64,000 nucleotides of DNA, from positions 62,001 through 126,000 of the forward strand of contig NKIU01000004.1 in the NCBI GenBank assembly GCA_002256245.1. The letters are read 5' to 3'. Positions 8,870 through 17,137 of this stretch are shown piece after piece. The stretch comes from Pseudorhodobacter sp. PARRP1 (lineage in GTDB: Bacteria; Pseudomonadota; Alphaproteobacteria; Rhodobacterales; Rhodobacteraceae). The notes under the pieces are model-generated. The model saw only the letters and a list, made by a program, of their open reading frames with translations, was not told where the DNA came from and ran no database searches. Each line of letters starts with the position of its first letter. Position 1 is the first letter of the stretch. The position numbers and the translations under genes are program-made.

Positions 8870-9271
8870 ATGCTCGACCACATCTTCCTCACCGTGAGCG
8901 ATCTTGCCCGCTCCATCGCGTTTTACGAGGCGGTGTTGCCGGAAGTCGGCATCACCATTCGCCATGACTACGACAAACCGCCCAACCTCCCCGACCATCC
9001 CGATCTGAAAGGCTTCGGCGCAGATGGACGCATCTTCTTCTGGCTGCGTCAGGGTGAACCCGCCCCCGGTGCCGTGCATGTCGGTTTCATCGCCCATTCC
9101 GAAGCCGAAGTCCGTGCCGCCCACCAAGCCGCCCTGAAGGCTGGCGCGTCCGAGATCCACGCACCCGGTCCGCAACTGCACTACGACCCGCGCTACTTTG
9201 CGACGCAGTTACGCGATCCTGACGGCTATAGTTTTGAGATCGTGTTCAAAAGCTGGCAGCATACGATTTAA
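8870..9271 (+). CDS. VOC (glyoxalase/bleomycin resistance) family protein
   Basis: This 133-residue protein has the vicinal oxygen chelate fold: MLDHIFLTVSDLARSIAFYE at the N-terminus is the first beta-alpha unit, and the end reads RDPDGYSFEIVFK, the second metal-ligand strand. Such proteins are metal-dependent lyases, isomerases or dioxygenases; the substrate cannot be told. I start at ATG 8870 where the fold begins; an in-frame ATG at 8789 would add 27 residues without family character. It is probably monocistronic, and a palindromic repeat follows. Confidence 0.8.
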   Translation: MLDHIFLTVSDLARSIAFYEAVLPEVGITIRHDYDKPPNLPDHPDLKGFGADGRIFFWLRQGEPAPGAVHVGFIAHSEAEVRAAHQAALKAGASEIHAPGPQLHYDPRYFATQLRDPDGYSFEIVFKSWQHTI

Positions 9272-9275
9272 GCTT

Positions 9276-9308
9276 CACGCCGCCCCGGATCAAGTCCGGG
9301 GCGGCGTG
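9276..9308. repeat. REP-like palindrome, copy A
   Basis: A perfect 14-bp stem, CACGCCGCCCCGGA (9276-9289) with TCCGGGGCGGCGTG (9295-9308), encloses a TCAAG loop. The core CCCCGGATCAAG recurs at 32287-32298. It lies between the VOC gene and the convergent nucleoside hydrolase gene and could also serve as a terminator. Confidence 0.7.
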
Positions 9309-9405
9309 GGATGGCTGAAAACCTTTACAGTTTATGAACGAGCGTATCGTAACTCTTTGATTTCCCTAAACCCAAAAGACGGTCCCAACGCGGGACCGCC
9401 CCAAA

Positions 9406-10344
9406 TCACAGCCGGGCCAGCCGCTCCGTCAGCAAATCAAAGAACCCCTGCGCGTCCACATCGCCCACAAACAATGCGTTCTTGGGGCGGTCCGTCACCC
9501 CCCACCAATCCGCGACGGTCATCCCCAACGTCAGCTCCGACTGGGTTTCAATCTCGACATTGATCAGCCGCCCCGAAAACAACGCGGGCCGGATCAGATA
9601 GGCCACCACGGTCGGATCATGCAGCGGCCCGCCCTCACTGCCATATTTCGCCACATCGAACCGCTCAAAGAAATCGGCCCAATCCGCGGCCACCCGGCCC
9701 ACTTCGGTGCCCATATCCCGAAACGCCTGCACCCGCGCCTTGGTGGTCAGCACCTTATGGGTCACATCCAGCGGCATCACCACCAGCGGCACGCCCGATT
9801 TGAACACGATTTCGGCCGCCTCTGGGTCAACATAAATATTGAACTCCGCCGCCGGAGTGATGTTGCCGCCCTCGAAATAGCCGCCCCCCATCAGCACGAT
9901 TTCCTGCACCCGCCCCACCACATCCGGCGCCTGAAGGAAAACCTGCGCGATATTGGTCAAGGGGCCCAGCGGGCAAAGTGTCACCGTCCCCGCAGGTTCG
10001 CGCCGCAGGGTTTCGATGATGAAATCCACGCCGTGCTGATCTTGCAGCGGCATCACGGGGGCGGGCAGCACCGGGCCATCCAACCCGGTTTTGCCATGCA
10101 CATGCTCGGCCGTCACCAGCTTGCGCTTCAACGGGCGGTCACAGCCTGCAAACACCTTGATGTCGGGCCGCTTTGCCAACTCGCAAATCATCCGGCTGTT
10201 TTTCTGCGTCAGCGCCAAGGGCACGTTGCCCGCCACAGCGACGATGCCCAGCACCTCGATGTCCTCGGGGCTGCCGAGGGCAAGCAAAATGGCAAAGGCG
10301 TCGTCCTGGCCGGGGTCGGTGTCGATGATGATTTTTCGTGCCAT
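9406..10344 (-). CDS. nucleoside hydrolase, IUNH family
   Basis: Enzymes of this family cleave the N-glycosidic bond of ribonucleosides for salvage. The protein is 312 residues from the ATG at 10344, which has a strong GGAGG upstream; the frame stays open upstream but runs into the next gene. The hallmark Ca2+ and ribose motif DTDPGQDDA is at 8-16. The C-terminal catalytic region keeps HDPTVVAYLIRP. LGPLTNIA and MGGGYFEGGNI are further conserved blocks. Base specificity cannot be read from sequence. It lies 53 bases downstream of the Hint-domain gene on the same strand. Confidence 0.92.
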   Translation of the reverse strand: MARKIIIDTDPGQDDAFAILLALGSPEDIEVLGIVAVAGNVPLALTQKNSRMICELAKRPDIKVFAGCDRPLKRKLVTAEHVHGKTGLDGPVLPAPVMPLQDQHGVDFIIETLRREPAGTVTLCPLGPLTNIAQVFLQAPDVVGRVQEIVLMGGGYFEGGNITPAAEFNIYVDPEAAEIVFKSGVPLVVMPLDVTHKVLTTKARVQAFRDMGTEVGRVAADWADFFERFDVAKYGSEGGPLHDPTVVAYLIRPALFSGRLINVEIETQSELTLGMTVADWWGVTDRPKNALFVGDVDAQGFFDLLTERLARL

Positions 10345-10397
10345 GCCAGCCTCCTGCTTTTTGGGCACAAAAGCCGATGCAGCAGGGGAAGTCCAGA

Positions 10398-11528
10398 CTA
10401 TCCGGCCCGCTGCACCAGCGACTTGCCGCTGCGGTGGTGCCGGGCGGCCAGATCGCGGCTGAGGCGTCCGGCGAGGCAAGGACGGGCGGGCACCGGTGCC
10501 GATACGCCCGCCTCCGCGCCAAACCCCAGTTCCGGGAACAGCGCCAACACCTCGGCGCGCGCCTGTGGCGTCAGGCTGCGCAACGCCTGCGCGCCGGGCA
10601 GCATCGATTCTGTCGCGGCCCCGTGCGCGAAAATCACCTGATGTGACGGGCACAGGAAATGCACATAGCGCACATCCAGCGCCTGCTGATCAACGCTGAT
10701 CCCGGGCAGGCCCGCCAGATGTTTCGCGGCCACCAGCACCTCGCGCGCGCCACTGACGCGCTGGGTTGTATCGGATGCAACCAGAATGCGGTGCTGGGGC
10801 GACACCACCAGATCGCGCTTCGGCATCCCGGCGCCCAAGGCCCCCGCGCGGATGCGCACGGGTCGCAAGCCCGGATGCAACGTCAAATCCTGCGCATTCA
10901 GATAGCGCGAGCCGCACCATGCCACGGGTTGCGCGCCTGCGTCTTGGGTGCAAACCAGATCGCCGACGCGCAGGTGTTCAACCGCCATTTCGCCGTCAGG
11001 CGTGCGGATCAGCGTGCCCGCCACAAAACAGGGCACACCGTTGACCAGACTGTCGTATTGCGCCTGACCGCGCCAGTCACCGCTGCTGAGGGTGATGCTA
11101 TCACCCTGTGCGACGGGGATATCGAAGGCGTAATAATAGGGCCCAAGCTGACCGCCCCCCCAATCGTCCTGGAAGGTGGAAGGGTCAGTGTTCTGGTAAA
11201 TCCGCAGCATATAGGCGGTGCCGGTCTGCCCGGTGGTGGCATTGAACACGGTGAATTTATAGACCGCTTGCACAATGTGGCCGGCCGCCCCCAGACCATC
11301 AACATCCCGCGTCAGCAGTTGATTGGTCGTATCAAGCGTCTCGAATTTGGTTTGGTATTCGGGATGACTTTGCCCGTCTTCGCTGTGTTCGTCGTCGAAG
11401 ATGCCGTCATCATCCGCAACCGACATGGTCCGCGCAGCCCCGCCAACCGTGAACGTTCCCGTAGAGAAGTTAGAGGGAGACAGGCCGATATCGTCGTTTG
11501 AAATCACACTGAACGCATAGACAGGCAT
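10398..11528 (-). CDS. Hint-domain (hedgehog/intein-like) protein
   Basis: This is a 376-residue protein with two parts. Residues 1-165 are acidic, glycine- and aspartate-rich with no recognised domain and no classical signal peptide, similar in feel to type I-secreted alphaproteobacterial proteins. From Cys167, VPCFVAGTLIRTPDGE begins a Hint module, with further conserved blocks VGDLVCTQD, VVSPQHRILV and FLCPSHQVIFAHG. Hint domains carry out autocatalytic cleavage; no C-terminal extein or splice junction is evident, so cleavage rather than splicing is likely. I start at ATG 11528, with GGAG upstream, instead of the GTG at 11540. Function is unknown. Confidence 0.75.
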   Translation of the reverse strand: MPVYAFSVISNDDIGLSPSNFSTGTFTVGGAARTMSVADDDGIFDDEHSEDGQSHPEYQTKFETLDTTNQLLTRDVDGLGAAGHIVQAVYKFTVFNATTGQTGTAYMLRIYQNTDPSTFQDDWGGGQLGPYYYAFDIPVAQGDSITLSSGDWRGQAQYDSLVNGVPCFVAGTLIRTPDGEMAVEHLRVGDLVCTQDAGAQPVAWCGSRYLNAQDLTLHPGLRPVRIRAGALGAGMPKRDLVVSPQHRILVASDTTQRVSGAREVLVAAKHLAGLPGISVDQQALDVRYVHFLCPSHQVIFAHGAATESMLPGAQALRSLTPQARAEVLALFPELGFGAEAGVSAPVPARPCLAGRLSRDLAARHHRSGKSLVQRAG

Positions 11529-11631
11529 CACACACTCCACCCAAGCCGAATTTGTCGTTCGGCGGCGTCAAAACAAGCAACAGGTCTTGCCAGTTTGGTT
11601 AGAGGCAGAGTTTGGCAGCAAAATGTTGAAA

Positions 11632-11662
11632 GTTTGCGAATGTCACGGCGACACTCGCAAAC
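11632..11662 (-). terminator. terminator of the iron-binding protein gene
   Basis: GTTTGCGA (11632-11639) pairs with TCGCAAAC (11655-11662), with an inner TGTC/GACA pairing. On the minus strand it lies just after the stop at 11683 and is followed by a T-rich stretch (TTTCAACATTTTG). Confidence 0.65.
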
Positions 11663-11682
11663 CTGTTTTGGTGATCAGTGGT

Positions 11683-12690
11683 TCAGTTGTCGAAATCGAC
11701 TTCTTCGATCAGCTTGAGGGCTTCCGGGCGCTTTGCGGCCACTTCGGCCAAGGGCAAGCTGTCGGGCGTGAACTCACCCCAGCTTTTCACCAGAGCCGAG
11801 CGCTCAACGCCGGGTTCGACAGGGAATTCGTAGTTAGTTTCGGCGTAAATCTTTTGCGCCTCATCCGACGACAGCCATTCCATCAGCTTGAGCGCCGCAT
11901 CATGGTTCGGTGCGGCTTTGGTCATCGCCACGCCCGAGATGTTCATATGGGTGCCGCCAGCCTCAAATACGGGAAACACGATGCGCACGGCGTCGGCCCA
12001 GTCTTTTTGCTCGGGGTCGGCCAGCATTTGCCCCAGATAATAGGTGTTGCCGATGCCGATGTCACACTCGTTGGCCCAGATCGCCTTGACCTGATCGCGG
12101 TCAGCCCCGTTGGGTTTGCGCGCAAGGTTGGCCTTCAGACCTTCCAGCCAAGTCTTGGTATAGGCTGCGTCGTGATGCGCCAGCATGGCACCGGTGAGCG
12201 CCACGTTGTAATCACTTGTGCCCGAGCGCATGCAGATGCGGCCCTTCCACTTCGGGTTGGCCAAATCCTCGTAGGTGGTGACCTCGCCGTCCTTCACGCG
12301 GTCTTTGGCCGCATACACGATGCGCGAGCGCGCGGTCAGGCCGAACCATTGCTTACCCGGATCGCGGTATTCGGCGGGGATGTTCTTTTCCAGCACCGCC
12401 GAGTCCACAGGCTGCGTGACGCCTGCGTTCACGACTTCCATCAGCCGCGCGATATCCACCGTCAGGATCAGATCGGCCGGAGAGCGATCACCTTCTGCCA
12501 CCAGACGCTCGGCCATGCCTTTGTCCACAAACGCGATATTCACCGTGATGCCGGTTTCCTTGGTAAAGGCGTCAATCAGCGGCTGGATCAGTTCGGGCTG
12601 GCGGTGCGAGTAGATGTTCACTTCCTCGGCCAAGGCCGGAAGTGCGGTGCTGGCAAGCGCCAGCGCGAACAGGCCGAAACGCAGTTTCAT
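11683..12690 (-). CDS. Fe(III)-type ABC transporter substrate-binding protein (FbpA/FutA family)
   Basis: This periplasmic protein probably binds ferric iron for ABC import. The 335-residue sequence starts with a Sec signal peptide ending ALPALA before EEVNIYSHR, the typical family N-terminus. The adjacent tyrosines in NTYYLGQ correspond to iron-ligand tyrosines of the family. AAGGA precedes the ATG. Its permease and ATPase partners are not beside it: the neighbours are a Hint protein and mazG. It is therefore an orphan binding protein, or its partners are elsewhere. Ligand assignment is by family resemblance. Confidence 0.87.
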   Translation of the reverse strand: MKLRFGLFALALASTALPALAEEVNIYSHRQPELIQPLIDAFTKETGITVNIAFVDKGMAERLVAEGDRSPADLILTVDIARLMEVVNAGVTQPVDSAVLEKNIPAEYRDPGKQWFGLTARSRIVYAAKDRVKDGEVTTYEDLANPKWKGRICMRSGTSDYNVALTGAMLAHHDAAYTKTWLEGLKANLARKPNGADRDQVKAIWANECDIGIGNTYYLGQMLADPEQKDWADAVRIVFPVFEAGGTHMNISGVAMTKAAPNHDAALKLMEWLSSDEAQKIYAETNYEFPVEPGVERSALVKSWGEFTPDSLPLAEVAAKRPEALKLIEEVDFDN

Positions 12691-12791
12691 GGTTGAGTCC
12701 TTTTGTCAGGTATCTGGATGCGCTTAAAGCCCAAGCGGCCAGAGGCGTCAATACCTGAGTAAAAAGCTTGGGCCCCTGCGCTGACCACCGC

Positions 12792-13658
12792 CTAGCGGGA
12801 TTTTTCCTCGGCCTTGGCGCGGTTCCACAGGGCATCCATCTCGGCCAGATCACTGTCTGCCGGGGTGCGGCCCGCCTCGGCCAGCCAATCTTCAATCCGG
12901 CCAAAGCGGCGGCTGAATTTGGCATTGGCCGCGCGCAGGGCGGCTTCGGGGTCCACCTCCAGATGGCGGGCAAGATTGGCCATCACGAACAGCAAATCGC
13001 CAAATTCTTCAGTGACTTCCGCTTGGGTCAACTGATCGCGCGCCTCGACCAGTTCGGCGGCTTCCTCGGCGATTTTCGCCACCACTTCATCGGTGGAGGG
13101 CCAGTCAAACCCCACCCGTGCTGCGCGCTGTTGCAGCTTGACCGCGCGGGTCAGCCCCGGCAGGCCCAGTGCCACACCATCCAGCACGCGGGCCGCGCGG
13201 CCGCCACGCTCGGCGGCCTTGATCTTCTCCCAATCCAGCGTCTGCTGCTCGGGCGTTTTGTCGCGGGACTCAGCGCCAAACACATGCGGATGCCGGGCCA
13301 GCATCTTGTCGGAAATCGCCCGCACCACGTCTTGAAAGCCGAACATGCCCTGATCGCTCGCCATTTGCGCGTGAAACACCACCTGCAACAACAGATCGCC
13401 CAACTCGCCGGGCAATTCGCCCCAAGCCTGCCGCTCGATCGCGTCGGCGACTTCATGCGCTTCCTCGATCGTATAGGGCACGATGCTGGCGAAATCCTGC
13501 GCGATATCCCACGGGCAGCCGGTTTGCGGATCGCGCAAGCGGCGCATGATCTCCAGCAACCGCTCGATCCCGGCGGCTTGGTCACGCACCAGTTGATCAC
13601 GCACCAGTTGATCACGGGCAAGTTGATCGGGGGCATCGTCAGAATGGGGCAGGGGCAT
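12792..13658 (-). CDS. mazG: nucleoside triphosphate pyrophosphohydrolase MazG
   Basis: MazG hydrolyses NTPs and dNTPs to monophosphates and pyrophosphate, cleaning the nucleotide pool. The 288-residue protein has two MazG helical domains. The first has LRDPQTGCPWD, EEAHEVADAI and ELGDLLLQVVFHA. The second has EEAAELVEAR and EEFGDLLFVMANLARHLEVDPEAALR. EExxE-type metal ligands are present in both. The N-terminus carries an extra five-residue repeat (RDQLV/A) encoded by a 15-bp tandem repeat. It is divergent from the M20 amidohydrolase gene. Confidence 0.95.
   Translation of the reverse strand: MPLPHSDDAPDQLARDQLVRDQLVRDQAAGIERLLEIMRRLRDPQTGCPWDIAQDFASIVPYTIEEAHEVADAIERQAWGELPGELGDLLLQVVFHAQMASDQGMFGFQDVVRAISDKMLARHPHVFGAESRDKTPEQQTLDWEKIKAAERGGRAARVLDGVALGLPGLTRAVKLQQRAARVGFDWPSTDEVVAKIAEEAAELVEARDQLTQAEVTEEFGDLLFVMANLARHLEVDPEAALRAANAKFSRRFGRIEDWLAEAGRTPADSDLAEMDALWNRAKAEEKSR
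13580..13624. repeat. three tandem 15-bp repeats inside mazG
   Basis: Units GGTCACGCACCAGTT, GATCACGCACCAGTT and GATCACGGGCAAGTT follow one another without gaps. They encode the in-frame N-terminal repeat of MazG (RDQLV twice, then RDQLA in another order). The length is a multiple of three, so copy-number change would keep the frame. Confidence 0.85.
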
Positions 13659-13680
13659 TGCCGATCCCTTCCAGATAAGA

Positions 13681-13690
13681 TTTGATCAAA
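13681..13690. promoter_or_regulatory. candidate operator palindrome TTTGATCAAA (mazG / M20 intergenic)
   Basis: A perfect 10-bp palindrome lies 25 bases before the M20 amidohydrolase start and 22 bases before the mazG start. The same palindrome, extended to 12 bp, lies before the aminotransferase gene at 15452-15463. The regulator is unknown. Confidence 0.4.
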
Positions 13691-13715
13691 GGCCAAAGCA
13701 AATCAGGAGTCTGCA

Positions 13716-14879
13716 ATGCCCGTCCTCAACCGTATCGCCGCTTATGCCGAGGAAATGAAGGGCTGGCGCAGGCATTTGCACGCGAATCCGGAGTTGTCTT
13801 TCGATTGCCACAACACCGCCGCCTATATCGTCGAGCGTCTGCGCGAGATCGGCGTCGATGAAATCCACCCCGGCATCGCCAAAACCGGCATTGTCGCCAT
13901 CATCAACGGGCAGGGGGATGGCCCGACCATTGGCCTGCGCGCCGATATGGATGCGCTGCCTATTCAGGAGATCACCGGGGCGGACTATGCCTCGACCATC
14001 CCCGGCAAGATGCACGCCTGCGGCCATGACGGCCATGTGACGATGCTGCTGGGGGCTGCGAAGTATCTGGCCGAGACGCGCCGCTTCAAGGGCCGCGTCG
14101 CGTTGATCTTCCAACCCGCCGAGGAAGATGGCGCGGGGGGGCGTGAGATGGTGAACGAAGGCGTGATGGACCGTTTTGCCGTCGATCAGGTTTACGGCAT
14201 CCACAACGCCCCCAACGTGCCGTTCGGGCATTTTCTGACCACCCCGGGCGCCTTGATGGCAAGCGTTGATACCGCCTATGTCTATCTGACGGGCAAGGGC
14301 GGCCATGGCGCCACCCCGCATGATTGTGTCGATCCGATTGTGGCGCTTGTGGGCATGATCTCGGCGATCCAGACCATCATCCCGCGCAATGTCTATGCGC
14401 TGGACGAGGCGGTTTTGTCGGTGACCATGGTGAACTCTGGCACCGCGTCCAACATCATCCCGGAGGAGGCGATGTTCGCCGCCACGATCCGCTGCTTCAA
14501 GCCCGAAGTCCGCGCGCTGCTGAAAAAGCGGTTCCATGAGATTGTCGAGGGCCATGCGGCGGCCTACGGCGTGCAGGCCCGCATCGACTATGACTGGGGC
14601 TATCCTGCCACCATAAACCACGCCGACCAAGCTGCGTTTGCGGTCGAGGTGGCCTCGGAAATCGTCGGGCCAACCTCGGTTGAGGGCAATTCGGTGCGCG
14701 AGATGGGTTCGGAAGATTTCTCGTATATGCTAGAGGCCCGCAAAGGTGCCTATTTGTTCATGGGCACCGGCCCCGGCGCGGGCCTGCACCACGCGGCTTA
14801 TGATTTCAACGACGAAGCCGCGCCGATTGGCGCATCGTTCTTCGCCCGTTTGGTGGAACGCGCGCAGCCTTTGGGCTGA
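13716..14879 (+). CDS. M20 family amidohydrolase (hippurate hydrolase-like)
   Basis: M20 amidohydrolases split N-acyl amino acids or related amides with a two-metal centre. The 387-residue protein shows metal ligands in HACGHDGH (Cys102, His104), Glu136-Glu137 in QPAEED, and HGATPHDCVDP in the dimerisation domain. RADMDALP is the conserved aspartate block. AGGAG precedes the ATG. The Cys ligand is typical of the bacterial hippuricase and IAA-amino acid hydrolase subgroup. The substrate is unknown. Downstream genes include an aminotransferase and agmatinase, so a role in nitrogen-compound catabolism is possible. Confidence 0.9.
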   Translation: MPVLNRIAAYAEEMKGWRRHLHANPELSFDCHNTAAYIVERLREIGVDEIHPGIAKTGIVAIINGQGDGPTIGLRADMDALPIQEITGADYASTIPGKMHACGHDGHVTMLLGAAKYLAETRRFKGRVALIFQPAEEDGAGGREMVNEGVMDRFAVDQVYGIHNAPNVPFGHFLTTPGALMASVDTAYVYLTGKGGHGATPHDCVDPIVALVGMISAIQTIIPRNVYALDEAVLSVTMVNSGTASNIIPEEAMFAATIRCFKPEVRALLKKRFHEIVEGHAAAYGVQARIDYDWGYPATINHADQAAFAVEVASEIVGPTSVEGNSVREMGSEDFSYMLEARKGAYLFMGTGPGAGLHHAAYDFNDEAAPIGASFFARLVERAQPLG

Positions 14880-14889
14880 TGATATCGCG

Positions 14890-14917
14890 CTAGCGCAGCA
14901 GGCTTTGGCTGCGTTAG
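14890..14917 (+). terminator. possible terminator after M20 gene
   Basis: CTAGCGCAGC (14890-14899) pairs with GCTGCGTTAG (14908-14917) with one G-T pair, eleven bases after the stop. Only a weak T-rich tail follows. Confidence 0.4.
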
Positions 14918-14944
14918 TCTTGCCGCATCGTTAGAACAGGAGCC

Positions 14945-15349
14945 ATGATGATCCGCCTTAGCTTTGCCCTTTGCCTGCTGGCCGCACCTGCCTTCGCGGA
15001 TGATTACATCGCCTTCCACTCGCCCTCGGGCAATATCCAATGCGGCATGTCCACCGGCGACTACGCGCAGGTGCGCTGCGATATGTCGGAACTCACCCAA
15101 ACCTACCGCAAAGCCCCGCCGGATTGCGAATTCGACTGGGGCAGCAGCTTTGCCGTCGATGCGGGCGGGCCGGGGTATCTGGCCTGTGTCTCCGATGCCG
15201 TTGCCGATCCGGGTGGGGTGGAATTGGGCTATGGCAAGTCGATCTCGCTTGGCCCCTTCACCTGCACCTCCGAGAAATCCGGCATGGAATGCACCAACCT
15301 TGGCGGGCATGGCTTCAAGCTGTCGAAAGCCAAGCAAAGCCTGTTCTAA
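14945..15349 (+). CDS. secreted DUF6636-like small protein
   Basis: This 134-residue protein has a Sec signal peptide (about 1-19, ending PAFA before DDYIAFHS). The mature part carries FHSPSGNIQCG, several cysteines (GNIQCG, VRCDM, PDCEF, YLACVS, FTCTS, MECTN) that could form disulfides, and a C-terminal GHGFKLSKAKQSLF. This resembles the DUF6636 family of secreted proteins of unknown function. AGGAG lies before the start. It is probably periplasmic or extracellular. Confidence 0.75.
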   Translation: MMIRLSFALCLLAAPAFADDYIAFHSPSGNIQCGMSTGDYAQVRCDMSELTQTYRKAPPDCEFDWGSSFAVDAGGPGYLACVSDAVADPGGVELGYGKSISLGPFTCTSEKSGMECTNLGGHGFKLSKAKQSLF

Positions 15350-15451
15350 GGGCGGCTGGGTGTTCTGAAAACCGGCAAAGATCGGAAAACGCGATCAGGC
15401 GTAGGCGAATGGCTGCGGTTTTCGGCTATCTGCGCCTGTATCGGGCCCGAC

Positions 15452-15463
15452 ATTTGATCAAAT
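15452..15463. promoter_or_regulatory. candidate operator ATTTGATCAAAT before the aminotransferase
   Basis: A perfect 12-bp palindrome lies 63 bases before the aminotransferase start, in the only AT-rich part of this gap. It shares its 10-bp core with 13681-13690. It may be the operator of a regulator of nitrogen or polyamine catabolism. Confidence 0.45.
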
Positions 15464-15526
15464 ACCCTCTGGCGTTTTTACGGGCTTTGGCTATCTTGGC
15501 CAAATCATATTGACTGGAGATTCAAA

Positions 15527-16924
15527 ATGAACGCCCCCGCAAGCCTGCCCAACACTTCGGCCTTCGAGATGGACCGCGCCCATGTCCTGCATCCGTGGGC
15601 AAACTTCGGGCCGTTTGAGAAAGCGGGTTCGCTGGTGATCGCACGCGGGCAGGGGGCAAAGCTGTGGGATGAACAGGGGCGGGAATACTTCGACGCGGTA
15701 GGCGGCATGTGGTGCACCAACATCGGCCTTGGTCGGCGCGAGATGGCGGATGCGATTGCCGAACAGGCCGAGCGCCTCGCCTTCGCCAACCATTTCGTCG
15801 ATATGACCAACGATCCCGCAGCCCGTCTGGCCGCCAAACTGGCCGAACTGGCACCCGGCGACCTGAACCGGGTGCATTTCACCACCGGCGGCTCTACGGC
15901 GGTCGATACGGCGGTGCGGGTGGTCAGCTATTACCACCACGCGCGCGGCAACCCGGATAAAACCGACATCGTGGCGCGGGAAAACTCTTATCACGGCTCG
16001 ACTTACCTGACCCAATCGGTTGGCAAAAGGAACGGCGACCGCATTGAAGAATTCCGCTACAAGACCGAAGGCATCCATCACCTAAGCTGTCCGAACCCCT
16101 ACCGCCGCCCCGATCATATGACCGAGGCGCAGTTCTGCGATGATCTGATCGCCGAATTCGAAGCCCTGATTGCCAAGGTTGGCGCTGAAAAGATCGGCGG
16201 CTTTATTGCCGAACCGATCCAAGCCTCGGGCGGTATCATCGTGCCGCCACAAGGATATCTGCGCCGGATGTGGCAGGTTTGCCAGCGCCACGACATCCTG
16301 TTCATCGCCGACGAGGTCGTCACCGCCTTTGGCCGCATCGGCCATTGGTTCGCGTCAGATGATGCGTTCGGCGTGCAGCCCGACATGATCACCACAGCCA
16401 AGGGCCTGACCTCTGGCTACCTGCCGCTGGGTGCGCTGATCCTGTCAGATCGGATCTGGGCCGCGATGGCGCAAGGCGGGCACCGCTGGTTCACCACCGG
16501 CCTGACCTATTCCGGCCATCCGGTCAGCTGCGCTTGTGCGTTGAAAAACATCGAAATCCTTGAGCGCGAGGGTTTGCTTGCCAATGCCGCAAAGGTCGGC
16601 GCCTATTTCAACACCCGGCTGAGCGGCTTGGAAAACCTGCCGCTGGTCGGCAATGTGCGCGGCCAAGGTTTGATGCTTTGCGTTGAAAACGTCGCCAACA
16701 AGACCACCAAAGACCTGCTGCCCGACGAAGTCAACGAAAGCAAACGCATCTCGGATGTCTGCGAATCCCTCGGCCTGCTGGTGCGCCCGATCGGCCACCT
16801 GAACGTGATGTCGCCGCCCTTGATCATCACCGAAGCGGAAGTCGATTTCGTGGTCGATACGCTTGAGGCCGCCATCCGCCGCGTCACCGACGATCTGGTG
16901 CGCGAAGGCCACCGCTTGGGCTAA
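15527..16924 (+). CDS. class III PLP-dependent aminotransferase (putrescine/omega-amino acid type)
   Basis: Class III aminotransferases move amino groups from omega-amines such as putrescine to pyruvate or 2-oxoglutarate. The 465-residue protein has the PLP-contact blocks TGGSTAVDTAVR (about 120-131) and NSYHGST, Asp262 in ADEVVTAFGR and the Schiff-base lysine Lys292 in TTAKGLTSGYLPLGA. The ATG follows GGAG. The next gene downstream on the same strand is agmatinase, which makes putrescine, so putrescine or a related diamine is a reasonable but unproven substrate. Taurine- or beta-alanine-type activity remains possible. Confidence 0.88.
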   Translation: MNAPASLPNTSAFEMDRAHVLHPWANFGPFEKAGSLVIARGQGAKLWDEQGREYFDAVGGMWCTNIGLGRREMADAIAEQAERLAFANHFVDMTNDPAARLAAKLAELAPGDLNRVHFTTGGSTAVDTAVRVVSYYHHARGNPDKTDIVARENSYHGSTYLTQSVGKRNGDRIEEFRYKTEGIHHLSCPNPYRRPDHMTEAQFCDDLIAEFEALIAKVGAEKIGGFIAEPIQASGGIIVPPQGYLRRMWQVCQRHDILFIADEVVTAFGRIGHWFASDDAFGVQPDMITTAKGLTSGYLPLGALILSDRIWAAMAQGGHRWFTTGLTYSGHPVSCACALKNIEILEREGLLANAAKVGAYFNTRLSGLENLPLVGNVRGQGLMLCVENVANKTTKDLLPDEVNESKRISDVCESLGLLVRPIGHLNVMSPPLIITEAEVDFVVDTLEAAIRRVTDDLVREGHRLG

Positions 16925-16941
16925 GCAGCCCGCCTCAATAC

Positions 16942-17008
16942 GCCTCCGGCGAGAGTATTTCTGAAACAGCAAATTCACCTGTTCTTAAATATCCCCGCCG
17001 GAGGCTTC
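16942..17008. repeat. inverted pair of CCTCCGGCG-TATTT elements
   Basis: GCCTCCGGCGAGAGTATTT (16942-16960) faces AAATATCCCCGCCGGAGGC, which ends at 17005. The arms pair with three mismatches across a 26-base spacer. The right arm plus the next three bases (16987-17008) is identical to 2368-2389. The pair lies between the aminotransferase and agmatinase genes and may act as a terminator. Confidence 0.6.
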
Positions 17009-17137
17009 AACCTTACCCCATGCGCAGGCTTGACAATCAAGGCTCTGCGGCTTCATCTGCACCACCCGGATCCGCGCGTCTCCGGCCCGGTTTTCGCCGG
17101 GAATAAAGACGCAAGCGCCGTTATCTCTGAGAGAATC

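Noticed and set aside
9406-10653. Longer nucleoside hydrolase start at 10653
   Set aside because: The extra 103 residues are Arg/Pro/Gly-rich, overlap the upstream Hint gene and lie before a good GGAGG and ATG at 10344.
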